This document shows positions 21,555-28,461 of a stretch of 64,000 nt of DNA, one piece after another. This DNA is from Actinomadura sp. NBRC 104412 (GTDB lineage: Bacteria; Actinomycetota; Actinomycetes; Streptosporangiales; Streptosporangiaceae): NCBI RefSeq assembly GCF_030269515.1, contig NZ_BSTM01000031.1, positions 18,202 through 82,201 on the forward strand. The letters run 5' to 3'. Positions within the stretch are counted from its first letter, which is position 1; the number at the start of each line of letters is the position of its first letter. The notes under the pieces were generated by a model, which searched no databases, was not told the DNA's origin, and saw nothing but the letters and a program-made list of their open reading frames with translations. The translations under genes were made by a program, and so were the position numbers.

Positions 21555-22298
21555 ATGGCGAACGGTCTCGGGCTGCGGCCGCTGACGGCGCGGTCGGTCG
21601 TGCTCAGCACGCTGCTCGGGCTGCACCCGCCCCGCCTCGGCGCCCGCGGCTTCGTCCGGGTCGGCGAGCTGTTCGGCATCGCCGAGGGCACGATCCGGGT
21701 GGCGCTGTCGCGGATGGTGGCCTCCGGCGACCTCGTCCAGACCGGCGGCGTCTACGAGCTGTCCGAACGGCTGCGGCTCCGGCAGGCCCGGCAGGACGAG
21801 GGCCGCTTCCCGCGCACCCGGCCCTGGGACGGCACCTGGGAGATCGCCGTGATCACCGCCGAGCGCCGACCCGCCGCCGAGCGCGCCGCGCTGCGCCAGG
21901 CCATGTCCGAGCTGCGGCTGGCCGAGCTGCGCGAAGGCACCTGGCTGCGGCCCGCCAACCTGACCAGGGACTCCCGCCCACCGATCGTCGAACGCCAGTG
22001 CACCTTCCTCTCCGGGCGCCCCGAAGGCGATCCCGCGGCGCTGGCCGCCACGCTGTGGGACCTGGACGCCTGGGCGTCCACGGCCCATGACCTGCGTGCC
22101 CTTCTCGGGAAGGCCGGTACGCTGGCCGAGCGGTTCACGGTGTCGGCGGCGGTACGGCGCCACCTGCTCCGCGACCCGCTCCTGCCCGTACCGCTGCTGC
22201 CCGACGCCTGGCCCGGCTCTGACCTGCGAGAACACTACGAGCGGTACGAGGCCGGGTTCGAGCGCGTGCTGGCCGAGCACATCTTCGGGGGCGACTAG
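21555..22298 (+). CDS. PaaX family transcriptional regulator
   Basis: This 247-residue regulator matches the PaaX family. The N-terminal winged helix has LTARSVVLSTLLGLHPPRLG and LFGIAEGTIRVALSRMVASG. The middle part contains WDGTWEIAVI, and the C-terminal domain ends with FTVSAAVRRHLLRDPLLPVP and LLPDAWPGSDLREHYERYE. PaaX represses phenylacetate catabolism in enterics and binds an acyl-CoA effector. The divergent acyl-CoA dehydrogenase is the obvious target here. The 3' end overlaps the convergent thioesterase by 4 bases. Confidence 0.92.
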   Translation: MANGLGLRPLTARSVVLSTLLGLHPPRLGARGFVRVGELFGIAEGTIRVALSRMVASGDLVQTGGVYELSERLRLRQARQDEGRFPRTRPWDGTWEIAVITAERRPAAERAALRQAMSELRLAELREGTWLRPANLTRDSRPPIVERQCTFLSGRPEGDPAALAATLWDLDAWASTAHDLRALLGKAGTLAERFTVSAAVRRHLLRDPLLPVPLLPDAWPGSDLREHYERYEAGFERVLAEHIFGGD

Positions 22299-22729
22299 CC
22301 GTCCCCGTCCGGGCGTCCCGGGGCCACCAGCTTCTCCATCTCGGCGCGGATCGGCTCGGGGACGGCGACCGGCCGCCGATCCTCACGGCCGACGAACACG
22401 TGCACGAAATGGCCCTCGGCGACCAGCGTCCCGTCCGGGCGGTACAGCCCGACCTCCCATCGGACGCTGGAACGCCCGAGTCTCCCGATCCGCAGCCCTA
22501 GCTGGATCGGCTCAGGGAAGGCCACTTCCGCCTTGTACGAGCAGTGCGACTCCACGCACAGCCCGATGACCTCGGCCGTGCCCGGGTCGAACCCGGCCGA
22601 CCGGATCATCCACTCGTTGATGGCCGTGTCCATCAGCGAGTAATGGACGACGTTGTTGACGTGGCCGTAGAGGTCGTTGTCCTTCCACCGCGTCGGAACC
22701 GTCACCCAATGCGCGTAGTCGTCGTTCAC
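22295..22729 (-). CDS. Acyl-CoA thioesterase (4HBT / YbgC hotdog family)
   Basis: This 144-residue hotdog-fold thioesterase has the YbgC-type motif TVPTRWKDNDLYGHVNNVVH (catalytic Asp region followed by GHVNN) and the downstream CVESHCSYKAEVAFPEPIQL. It hydrolyses an acyl-CoA of unknown type. ATG at 22729 gives the whole fold. It is convergent with the paaX-like gene. Confidence 0.9.
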   Translation of the reverse strand: MNDDYAHWVTVPTRWKDNDLYGHVNNVVHYSLMDTAINEWMIRSAGFDPGTAEVIGLCVESHCSYKAEVAFPEPIQLGLRIGRLGRSSVRWEVGLYRPDGTLVAEGHFVHVFVGREDRRPVAVPEPIRAEMEKLVAPGRPDGDG

Positions 22730-22773
22730 GGCGTCCAGAATAGGAACCGCCGGACCGGGCGGGATCCGCGGCT

Positions 22774-22926
22774 CTAGTGGCGGCGCCCGCCACGGAGCCT
22801 GGCCAGGATGCCGCGCACCTTGGCCTGCGTACGGGGGTCGCGCGCCAGCCGTTCGGCGCGGGCGCGGGCCTGCCGCCCCTGGGGACTATGCAGAAAACGC
22901 TTGATCCGATCAACGAGCGAAGCCAT
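22774..22926 (-). CDS. Small basic protein, 50 residues
   Basis: The frame begins MASLVDRIKRFLHSPQGRQA and ends in LRGGRRH, with nine arginines in the last 30 residues. ATG at 22926 has a near-perfect GGAGGAG site 6 bases upstream, the strongest argument that it is translated. No family is recognised. The positive charge and amphipathic appearance suggest nucleic-acid or membrane contact, which is inference only. About 270 bases without a convincing gene lie upstream (22927-23196). Confidence 0.65.
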   Translation of the reverse strand: MASLVDRIKRFLHSPQGRQARARAERLARDPRTQAKVRGILARLRGGRRH

Positions 22927-23196
22927 ACCGAACTCCTCCATGTCGGGCGCGCGGGGCGGGTCCAGCGAGCCTCACCTGGACAACGAACGCCGGACGCCCG
23001 AAAGTTGCAACCGTACGGATCTTTTTGTTGCCCGGGTACGGGGTCATGGCACCTGTCCTCACCGACATTTTTCCGGACCCCTTCGTGTCTGTGGAAGAAT
23101 TGTGCGAGTACGAAATTCGCCAGTCGGCGGTGAACTATGTCCGGCCCGCACATCTCATGTGTGCCGGGTCGTCCGGTGAAACGAGATCCTTGCTGG

Positions 23197-23721
23197 TCAG
23201 CGGGGCAGGTCAAGGAGAAGGGCGTCGGCGAAAGGGGGTTCGACGCGGAATTCGCCGGTCTTGCGCCAGCCGTTCCGCAGGTACCAGCCGTAGGCGTCGG
23301 CATTGACGACGGCGGCGAGGGTGGCGTAGGGCTCGGGACGGTTGTCGAGGAGCGCCGATAAAAGCGCCCGGCCGATGCCCTCCCTGCGGCGCGGCTTGTC
23401 CACCATGAGTTCGATCACGGCGAATTTGGGCGCGGCGAGGATCGCGGTGGACGGCCTGGACGCGGCGGCCCACCAGGCTCCGGGCGGCATGGGAAAGCCG
23501 AAGGTGTAGCCGGCGAGCACGCCGTCCCGGCGGGCGGTGATCAGGGTGAAGTCCCTGGTGAGGGCCTGTTCGCGCGTTCTGCTGACGAAGCGTGCCCGGG
23601 AGAACTTCGGCGCGGAGTTGTAGGGCGGCTCGGCGTAGACCCGCTCGTACAGGTCGGCCATCTCGTCCAGCGTGCCGAGCGGGATGTGCCCGGGGTGGCG
23701 GCTGAGATAGGTCTCCGCCAT
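23197..23721 (-). CDS. GNAT family N-acetyltransferase
   Basis: This 174-residue protein has the GNAT core: the beta strand KFAVIELMVDKPRRREGIGR with the acetyl-CoA loop RREGIGRALLSALL, then ATLAAVVNADAYGWYLRNGW, which is the C-terminal motif of the fold. The acceptor substrate is unknown. ATG at 23721 follows GAGCGGCGAGC. It lies alone between two short intergenic gaps. Confidence 0.88.
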   Translation of the reverse strand: MAETYLSRHPGHIPLGTLDEMADLYERVYAEPPYNSAPKFSRARFVSRTREQALTRDFTLITARRDGVLAGYTFGFPMPPGAWWAAASRPSTAILAAPKFAVIELMVDKPRRREGIGRALLSALLDNRPEPYATLAAVVNADAYGWYLRNGWRKTGEFRVEPPFADALLLDLPR

Positions 23722-23868
23722 GCTCGCCGCTCCTTGGTTGTGCCGGGTAAGTGGGACCCCGGGAGGACCGTACCCACATCGAAGGGTTTTTCCTCGTTCG
23801 GGGGTATTGGGGGCGCCTCGCCTGGCCTCCGGTCGGCCGGATGCCGTTCCGGAGGCCGGGCGCGACCG

Positions 23869-24345
23869 TCAGGCGCTCGCGGCCGCGGCGCGGCGGTAGG
23901 CCCCGGCGGTCTGGCGGATGGTCACGTTGATGGTGTTCCAGGCGTTGATCTGGGCGATCCCCATGATCAGGGCGGCCAGGGTCTCCTCGTCGTAGTGGTC
24001 GGCGGCCTGCTCCCAGACGTCGTCGGGGACACCGCCGGGGTTGTCGGCGATCCGGGTCGCGGCCTCGGTGAGGGCGAGAGCGGCGCGCTCCTCGTCGGTG
24101 TAGTACGGGGCCTCGCGCCAGGCCGCCACCGACCAGAGGCGCTCGTCGGTCTCCCCGGCCTGCTTGGCGTCGTAGGAGTGCATGTCGACGCAGAGGCCGC
24201 AGCCGTTGATCTGGCTCGCGCGGAGCTTGATCAGATGCAGCGTGGTGTCGGGAACGCCGCTCTCGTGCAGGAACTTCTCGACCTGGTGCATCGCCTTGTA
24301 GGCGGCGGGGGCGAGCGCGGAGATGTTGTCCATGCGCGGTTTCAT
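23869..24345 (-). CDS. Carboxymuconolactone decarboxylase / AhpD-like protein
   Basis: This 158-residue protein has the AhpD-type redox motif CGLCVDMH (Cys49, Cys52, His56), the usual CxxCxxxH of alkylhydroperoxidase-like family members that reduce peroxides. The helical sequence ASQINGCGLCVDMHSYDAKQ and the second half IMGIAQINAWNTINVTIRQT fit the family length. ATG at 24345 has a strong GAGAAGGAG site. A perfect palindrome lies about 20 bases upstream and the next gene on the same strand is an Rrf2 regulator, which suggests redox control. Confidence 0.9.
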   Translation of the reverse strand: MKPRMDNISALAPAAYKAMHQVEKFLHESGVPDTTLHLIKLRASQINGCGLCVDMHSYDAKQAGETDERLWSVAAWREAPYYTDEERAALALTEAATRIADNPGGVPDDVWEQAADHYDEETLAALIMGIAQINAWNTINVTIRQTAGAYRRAAAASA

Positions 24346-24365
24346 GTGTGTCTCCTTCTCTTAAT

Positions 24366-24382
24366 TGGACATTTCTTGTCCA
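24366..24382. promoter_or_regulatory. Candidate Rrf2 operator upstream of the AhpD-like gene
   Basis: TGGACA-TTTCT-TGTCCA is a perfect 6-base inverted repeat with a 5-base spacer, about 20 bases before the AhpD-like start. It lies in the 88-base gap after the Rrf2 gene and in an A/T-rich patch (TTAATTGGACATTTCTTG) unlike the surroundings. Rrf2 proteins bind such short dyads, so this is the best candidate site. Confidence 0.6.
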
Positions 24383-24433
24383 GATTCACGCCACAGGAAG
24401 GGCGCGGGTCGGCGGGTACGAGCCGGGGGCGGG

Positions 24434-24916
24434 TCAGTTACGGGCGTGCCAGGCCCGGATGCGTTCGCCCAGGCGGGGCGACACCCGTTCGGCCTGTTTG
24501 CGGACGTCGGCGAGGGTCTGCGCGGCCAGGGCGCGCCGCCACGCCAGTTCGGCGCGGTGCATCGCGATGCTCACCGCGCACGGGATCTCGGCTTCGCGTC
24601 CGGACGACCCGGCGCCCATGCCGCGGCGGCGGATCTCGGTGCACTGGAACGCCTCGTCCGGGCCCTCGATCGCGGCGACCACGTCCATCAAGGTGATCTG
24701 GTCCAGCGGGCGGGCCAGGGCGAAGCCGCCTCCCGCGCCCGGCGTGGAGGTCGCGATCCCGGCTCTGACCAGCGCCTGGAGCTGCTTGTTGAGGTACGGG
24801 GGCGGCAGGTCGTAGCTCGCGGCGAGCCGGGTCGTGGGAACCGGGCGGTCCGACTCCAGCCAGTCGAGGAGCAGGCAGATGTGCACCGCCCACTCGACGC
24901 CCTCGCTCATCCTCAT
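24434..24916 (-). CDS. Rrf2 family transcriptional regulator
   Basis: This 160-residue regulator has the Rrf2 winged helix: GVEWAVHICLLLDWLES, LAASYDLPPPYLNKQLQALV, GIATSTPGAGGGFALARPLD and ITLMDVVAAIEGPD. Only two cysteines lie in the usual sensor region (FQCTEIRR and EIPCAVSI) rather than three, so a NsrR/IscR-type iron-sulfur cluster is uncertain. ATG at 24916 is used; ATG at 24910 is possible. It is 4 bases after the N-acetyltransferase stop and clearly in one operon with it. Confidence 0.92.
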   Translation of the reverse strand: MRMSEGVEWAVHICLLLDWLESDRPVPTTRLAASYDLPPPYLNKQLQALVRAGIATSTPGAGGGFALARPLDQITLMDVVAAIEGPDEAFQCTEIRRRGMGAGSSGREAEIPCAVSIAMHRAELAWRRALAAQTLADVRKQAERVSPRLGERIRAWHARN

Positions 24917-24920
24917 GCCG

Positions 24921-25781
24921 TCACGCCTTCGGCAGCCCGGCCACGAGGCGGGCGGTGTCGTCGGCGCCGAGCTCGATACCGAAGACCTCGGCGAGGATCT
25001 TCGGTACCTCGTCCCGGTCCACCACGCGGGTCTCGACAGGACCCTCGGGGCGGGTGATCGTCAGGCGGGTGTCGTCGAGCTGGTGCTGGACGTCCGGGGC
25101 GAAGTGCTGCGCGTAGAGCCGGCCGGTGAACGGTGACCGCGTGTTGGTGGACACGTAGTAGTTCGCCAGGTGGTAGTCGACGTGGTACGAGGGCGCGACC
25201 GTGAACACGTGCCGTCGCACCCACCCCTCGGGGCCCCGCTCGTGCAGCGCCCACTGCTCGACGCCCGGCAGGCCGCCCTGCGAGGCCGTGAGCCGTTCGA
25301 GCCGGTACGCCCAGCCCTCCTGCACCGACTCGGCGCCGTCGACGAGTTCCAGCGGCGCGAGCGGGCCGGACCCGAAGCCGACGTCGCAGAGCCACACGCC
25401 GCCGTCCACCTCGACCCGGACCAGCGCGTGCGTGGTCGGACGAAGCTCCGGCGCCCCTAGCTGCACCCGTCCCGACAGGGCGGTGAAGGTGAACCCGAAC
25501 CGTTCGAGCGCGGCGGCGAACAGCTCGGTGTGCTCGAAGCAGTAGCCCCCGCGCCGCCGCCGGACGAGCTTGTCCTGCAAAGCCTCGACGCCCAGGACGA
25601 TGGGACGTCCGAGCACGATCTCCAGATTCTCGAACGGGATGGACGTGACATGCCCCCGGTGCAGTGCCCGCAGCGCGGCGATCGTGGGCGAGCGGTCGCC
25701 GAGGTAGCCGATGCGCTCCAGGTACGCGTCGAGGTCCAGCAGTTCCCCCTGCCACCCCGTACCGGTGAGCACCTGGTCCAT
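24921..25781 (-). CDS. nat: Arylamine N-acetyltransferase
   Basis: This 286-residue enzyme transfers acetyl from acetyl-CoA to arylamines and hydrazines. The catalytic triad is visible: Cys81 in RRGGYCFEHTELF, His118 in THALVRVEVDG and Asp133 in CDVGFGSGPLAPL. The N-terminal RIGYLGDRSPTIAALRALHR and TSIPFENLEIVLGR motifs are standard for bacterial NAT. ATG at 25781 follows GCGGAGGGACGCCG. It is the first gene of an operon with the Rrf2 regulator. Confidence 0.95.
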   Translation of the reverse strand: MDQVLTGTGWQGELLDLDAYLERIGYLGDRSPTIAALRALHRGHVTSIPFENLEIVLGRPIVLGVEALQDKLVRRRRGGYCFEHTELFAAALERFGFTFTALSGRVQLGAPELRPTTHALVRVEVDGGVWLCDVGFGSGPLAPLELVDGAESVQEGWAYRLERLTASQGGLPGVEQWALHERGPEGWVRRHVFTVAPSYHVDYHLANYYVSTNTRSPFTGRLYAQHFAPDVQHQLDDTRLTITRPEGPVETRVVDRDEVPKILAEVFGIELGADDTARLVAGLPKA

Positions 25782-25810
25782 CGGCGTCCCTCCGCATTCT
25801 GGATGATCGA

Positions 25811-25826
25811 TGTCTAGATTAGACCA
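25811..25826. promoter_or_regulatory. Short palindrome upstream of nat-rrf2
   Basis: GTCTA-GAT-TAGAC (25812-25824) sits 30 bases before the nat start, extended as TGTCTA...TAGACCA. It loosely resembles the TGGACA/TGTCCA dyad at 24366-24382, so both could be sites of the Rrf2 regulator. It also overlaps the stop of the anti-sigma gene, so selection on coding sequence cannot be excluded. Confidence 0.35.
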
Positions 25827-26505
25827 TGAAGCGGGCCAGCAACTCGTCGCCCCCCGGGTCGTGGATGCGGAGGACGAGGATGTCGTGAACGTCCAGCGGA
25901 ATGGTCCGCCCCCACGAACCTCCGCCGGGCCGGACGGTCATCGTGCCCAGGGGGACGGTGCGGCCGTCGCGGCTGGTCAGGGTGATCCGGTAGTCGCCTT
26001 GGCGGAGGTCGCCCGGCATCGTGATGAACAGCCAGGCGGGGGTGCCCTGGTAGGCGAAGACATAACCGGCCGGGGTGGTGCCGGCCCCGTTGATGGCGAC
26101 CGTCTTCAGGTAGCGGCCCTTGGCGACGGCCAGGGTCTCGCGATAGCCGTCGGCCAGGGCCCGGTCGTCCTCCGTCTGCCGCCATACCGATCCCGCGGAG
26201 GTCGCCGCGATGAGGACGGCGGCCGCCCCCAGCAGGGCCGTGTCGCGAAGCCGCCGGCGGCGGGGCCCGCGCCGCTGGGTCATGGGAGCGAGGACGGCGG
26301 CCTCGAAACCGGCGGGCGGCTGCCGTTCGGGGGCGAGCAGGAGCAGCTCGTCGACGAGGGCGGTGTGCGCTTCGAGCTCGCGGTGGCACCGCCCGCATCC
26401 GGCGAGATGGCGCAGCGACCTGGCGCGTTCCTCCGCCGAGGCGATGCCCGCCGCCAGCTCCGGCAGGAGCGGGCGGGTGCCGGTGCAGGCGGGACGGTCA
26501 GTCAT
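25819..26505 (-). CDS. Membrane-anchored anti-sigma factor (zinc-finger type)
   Basis: This 228-residue protein has an N-terminal ZAS-type zinc motif HLAGCGRC (His33, Cys37, Cys40), the usual HxxxCxxC of anti-sigma factors that hold ECF sigmas. A single membrane helix lies at about residues 87-107 (DTALLGAAAVLIAATSAGSV). An extracytoplasmic C-terminal domain of about 120 residues (AYQGTPAWLFITMPGDLRQG) probably senses or is processed. It overlaps the sigma gene by 8 bases, the normal sigma/anti-sigma arrangement. The C-terminal domain is not one I recognise. Confidence 0.88.
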   Translation of the reverse strand: MTDRPACTGTRPLLPELAAGIASAEERARSLRHLAGCGRCHRELEAHTALVDELLLLAPERQPPAGFEAAVLAPMTQRRGPRRRRLRDTALLGAAAVLIAATSAGSVWRQTEDDRALADGYRETLAVAKGRYLKTVAINGAGTTPAGYVFAYQGTPAWLFITMPGDLRQGDYRITLTSRDGRTVPLGTMTVRPGGGSWGRTIPLDVHDILVLRIHDPGGDELLARFMV

Positions 26506-27022
26506 GGGTCACTCCCAGCGCCTCGCGGAGTTTGGCCAGCCCGCGGCGCAGCCGGGTCTTGGCGGTGCCGACCGGGATGCGCTCGCGGTCGGCGATCTCG
26601 GTGGCGGTCAGCCCGTAGAACACCGACAGGACGATCGGGGTGCTCTGCTCGGGCGGGAGCGCGCGCAGCGCCGCGCGCAGTTCCTCGGTGTCCTCGAACG
26701 TGGCCGCCGCCGGATTGGCCCGCTCATTCCTGGTCAGCGTGTTCAGCAGAATATGCGGATCGACCGGCATATCGCCGCGCAGCCGCACCGCGTCCACGGC
26801 CAGGTTTCTGGTGATCGTCAAAAGCCAGCTGACCGCGCGGCCTTTTCGCGGATCGTAGGCACCGGCATGGCGCCAGGCGCGCAGAAACGCCTCCTGCGCG
26901 ATCTCCTCGGCGATCGCCGACGATCCGACCAGCGCAAACGCCAGGCCATAGACCCGTGCCTGATATCGCCGGACGAACACGGCGGCCGTCTCCGCGTCGC
27001 CCGCGGCCATACCCGCGAGCAA
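26498..27022 (-). CDS. ECF RNA polymerase sigma factor
   Basis: This extracytoplasmic-function sigma factor is at least 174 residues long. Region 2 contains VFVRRYQARVYGLAFALVG and RKGRAVSWLLTITRNLAVDA; region 4 contains LRALPPEQSTPIVLSVFYGL and TATEIADRERIPVGTAKTRL. The annotated TTG at 27022 is the first conventional start, but the in-frame codons before it (LWELSDES) match the usual ECF opening LSDExLLAxxAAGD. The true start may be CTG at 27046. A stop lies 11 codons further up, and no ATG, GTG or TTG lies between. The adjacent promoter pair indicates autoregulation. Confidence 0.93.
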   Translation of the reverse strand: MLAGMAAGDAETAAVFVRRYQARVYGLAFALVGSSAIAEEIAQEAFLRAWRHAGAYDPRKGRAVSWLLTITRNLAVDAVRLRGDMPVDPHILLNTLTRNERANPAAATFEDTEELRAALRALPPEQSTPIVLSVFYGLTATEIADRERIPVGTAKTRLRRGLAKLREALGVTHD

Positions 27023-27048
27023 CGACTCATCTGAGAGTTCCCACAGAA

Positions 27049-27078
27049 GTAATACGGCTGCCGAAGGCGAAAAGGTTC
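27049..27078 (-). promoter_or_regulatory. Predicted ECF promoter for the sigma/anti-sigma operon
   Basis: Read on the minus strand: GAACC (27078-27074), a 17-base spacer starting TTTTC, then CGTATTAC (27056-27049). GAACC-type -35 boxes with about 16-17 base spacing are typical of ECF sigma promoters. The expected transcript start falls at or within a few bases of the CTG at 27046. A matching promoter faces the other way 10 bases further on. Confidence 0.7.
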
Positions 27079-27088
27079 ACCCGCAGGA

Positions 27089-27118
27089 GAATCTTTTCCG
27101 GCCGCCCGGCGGTATTAC
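27089..27118 (+). promoter_or_regulatory. Predicted ECF promoter for the lipoprotein operon
   Basis: GAATC (27089-27093), a 17-base spacer also starting TTTTC, then GGTATTAC (27111-27118). It shares GAA-Y-C-TTTTC, the same spacing and GTATTAC with the divergent promoter of the sigma gene. Transcription would start around 27124, about 28 bases before the ATG at 27152. This makes the lipoprotein-cytochrome-zinc-finger operon a likely direct target of the sigma factor. Confidence 0.7.
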
Positions 27119-27151
27119 CTTCGACACTCGCTCCGCGAAGGAGGAGATCGA

Positions 27152-27604
27152 ATGGCCATGCGCGTGAAGGGGTTGGCGGCGGCCGGTTTCGCCTGCGCGA
27201 TGCTGGCGCTCGGCGGTTGCTCGGGCGCGGGGGCCTCGGGCGACGGGGACGCGGCGGGCGGCGGTGGGCCGACGCTGACGATCACCTCGCCGGCCGAGGG
27301 CGCGACCGTGACGGCCCCCGTGACGCTGACGTTCACCAGCAGCGAGGACATCGGACCCGAGGAGTCCGGCAAGCACCACGTCCATGTCACCATCGACGGC
27401 AGGACAGACGACTACAAGGTCGTCACGTCCACGACCCACCGGATCGACGGCCTCACGCCGGGACGGCACCGCATCGGGGTGACGCTCCAGCACGCCGACC
27501 ACTCGGACGCGGGCGCGTCCGCGCAGGTCAACGTGAACGTCTCCGGAGGCGGTGAGACCGAGACCACGGCGCCGTCCCGGGGCGGCGGCTATGACTACCC
27601 GTGA
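27152..27604 (+). CDS. Secreted lipoprotein with Ig-like / His-rich domain
   Basis: This is a 150-residue exported lipoprotein. The signal peptide ends in the lipobox LALGGC, giving an acylated cysteine. A Gly-rich linker and a beta-sandwich-like domain follow (PTLTITSPAEGATVTAPVTL, KHHVHVTIDGRTDDYKVV, LTPGRHRIGVTLQHADHSDA). The histidines could bind a metal; that is inference. It resembles small DUF4399-like proteins. ATG at 27152 follows GAAGGAGGAGATCG. It is the first gene of an operon with a cytochrome b-type protein, whose start overlaps its end by 14 bases. Confidence 0.8.
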   Translation: MAMRVKGLAAAGFACAMLALGGCSGAGASGDGDAAGGGGPTLTITSPAEGATVTAPVTLTFTSSEDIGPEESGKHHVHVTIDGRTDDYKVVTSTTHRIDGLTPGRHRIGVTLQHADHSDAGASAQVNVNVSGGGETETTAPSRGGGYDYP

Positions 27605-28265
27605 ACCGGGCCGCGTCGTCGTCCAACGCTACGCGCGCCCGGCGCGGTGGTTCCACGCCGGCGTCTACCTGACGGTCCTGGTGCTGCTCGGCACCGGATG
27701 GTGGCTGCTGCTCGGGCACGAGGGCGACCCGAGCCCGGTGGCCCGGCTGACCGGCGTGCCGGACACGGACGTCCACAAGGCCGTGGGCTGGGCGCTGGCG
27801 GTGCTGCTGGTGGCTGGGCCGGTCCTCGGGGTACGGGCGGCCCGGACGTTCGCGGTGGAGTCGCTGAGATTCCGCAGGGGCGACGTCCGCTGGTTCCGCA
27901 CGTGGCCGTCCGCCGTCCTGACGGGACGGTTCGCCCGGCACGAAGGGCACTTCGACCCCGGGCAGCGGGTGGTCAACGTTTTGCTGGCGGCTTCCCTGCT
28001 CGTCCTGGTCGGCAGCGGCGTGGGGCTCGTCCTCCTGCACGGCGGACCCACGTTCGCCGTGCTCGCCCGCCTCCACAAGTGGTCGACCCACCTCTGCACG
28101 GTGCTCATCGCCGGGCACGTGCTCATCGCCGCCGGTGTCCTCCCGGGCTACCGCGGTGTCTGGCGGTCCATGCACCTGGGCGGGCGGCTCGACGCCCGGG
28201 TGGCCCGGCGCCTCTGGCCCGGCTGGTTCGAGCGCGCCCGCGAAGGCCGCCCAGATCGACGATGA
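27591..28265 (+). CDS. Cytochrome b561 / formate dehydrogenase gamma-like membrane protein
   Basis: This 224-residue protein has four membrane helices and candidate haem-ligand histidines in RWFHAGVYLTVLVLLGTGWW, DVHKAVGWALAVLLVAGPVL, RVVNVLLAASLLVLVGSGVG and RLHKWSTHLCTVLIAGHVLI. This is the cytochrome b/b6-like quinone-linked electron-transfer fold. ATG at 27591 lies inside the lipoprotein 3' end, and the stop overlaps the next ATG (ATGA), so all three genes are coupled. The electron acceptor is unknown; an external partner such as the lipoprotein is a possibility. Confidence 0.85.
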   Translation: MTTREPGRVVVQRYARPARWFHAGVYLTVLVLLGTGWWLLLGHEGDPSPVARLTGVPDTDVHKAVGWALAVLLVAGPVLGVRAARTFAVESLRFRRGDVRWFRTWPSAVLTGRFARHEGHFDPGQRVVNVLLAASLLVLVGSGVGLVLLHGGPTFAVLARLHKWSTHLCTVLIAGHVLIAAGVLPGYRGVWRSMHLGGRLDARVARRLWPGWFERAREGRPDRR

Positions 28266-28450
28266 GATGCCCCTTCCGGATGGACACGGCCGCCTATGCC
28301 CTGGGCATCCTGGCCCCGGGCGACCGCGAGCGCATGAGCGTCCATCTGGAGGAGTGCCCTTCCTGCCGGTCGGACGTGGCCGATTTCACGGGCATCCTGC
28401 GAGCACTCGCGAGCCTGGTGATCCGCCCACCCGGCGACGCGACCACCTGA
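28262..28450 (+). CDS. Minimal zinc-finger anti-sigma-like protein (62 residues)
   Basis: This 62-residue protein consists of an anti-sigma zinc domain alone: AAYALGILAPGDRERMSVHL followed by EECPSCRSDVADF, with HxxxCxxC at His28, Cys32, Cys35. No membrane helix follows. ATG overlaps the cytochrome stop (ATGA). It is the third gene of the operon preceded by the ECF-type promoter, so it may be a soluble second brake on the sigma factor, or a redox-sensing zinc protein. The family of very short ZAS proteins is known, but this exact role is inference. Confidence 0.75.
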   Translation: MRCPFRMDTAAYALGILAPGDRERMSVHLEECPSCRSDVADFTGILRALASLVIRPPGDATT

Positions 28451-28461
28451 CCGGAGACGGG

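Noticed and set aside
23025..23306. Plus-strand frame beginning MLPGYGVMAPVLTDIFPDPF
   Set aside because: Low GC at third positions, no ribosome site, and its second half lies opposite the GNAT gene. It is more likely the GNAT downstream region.
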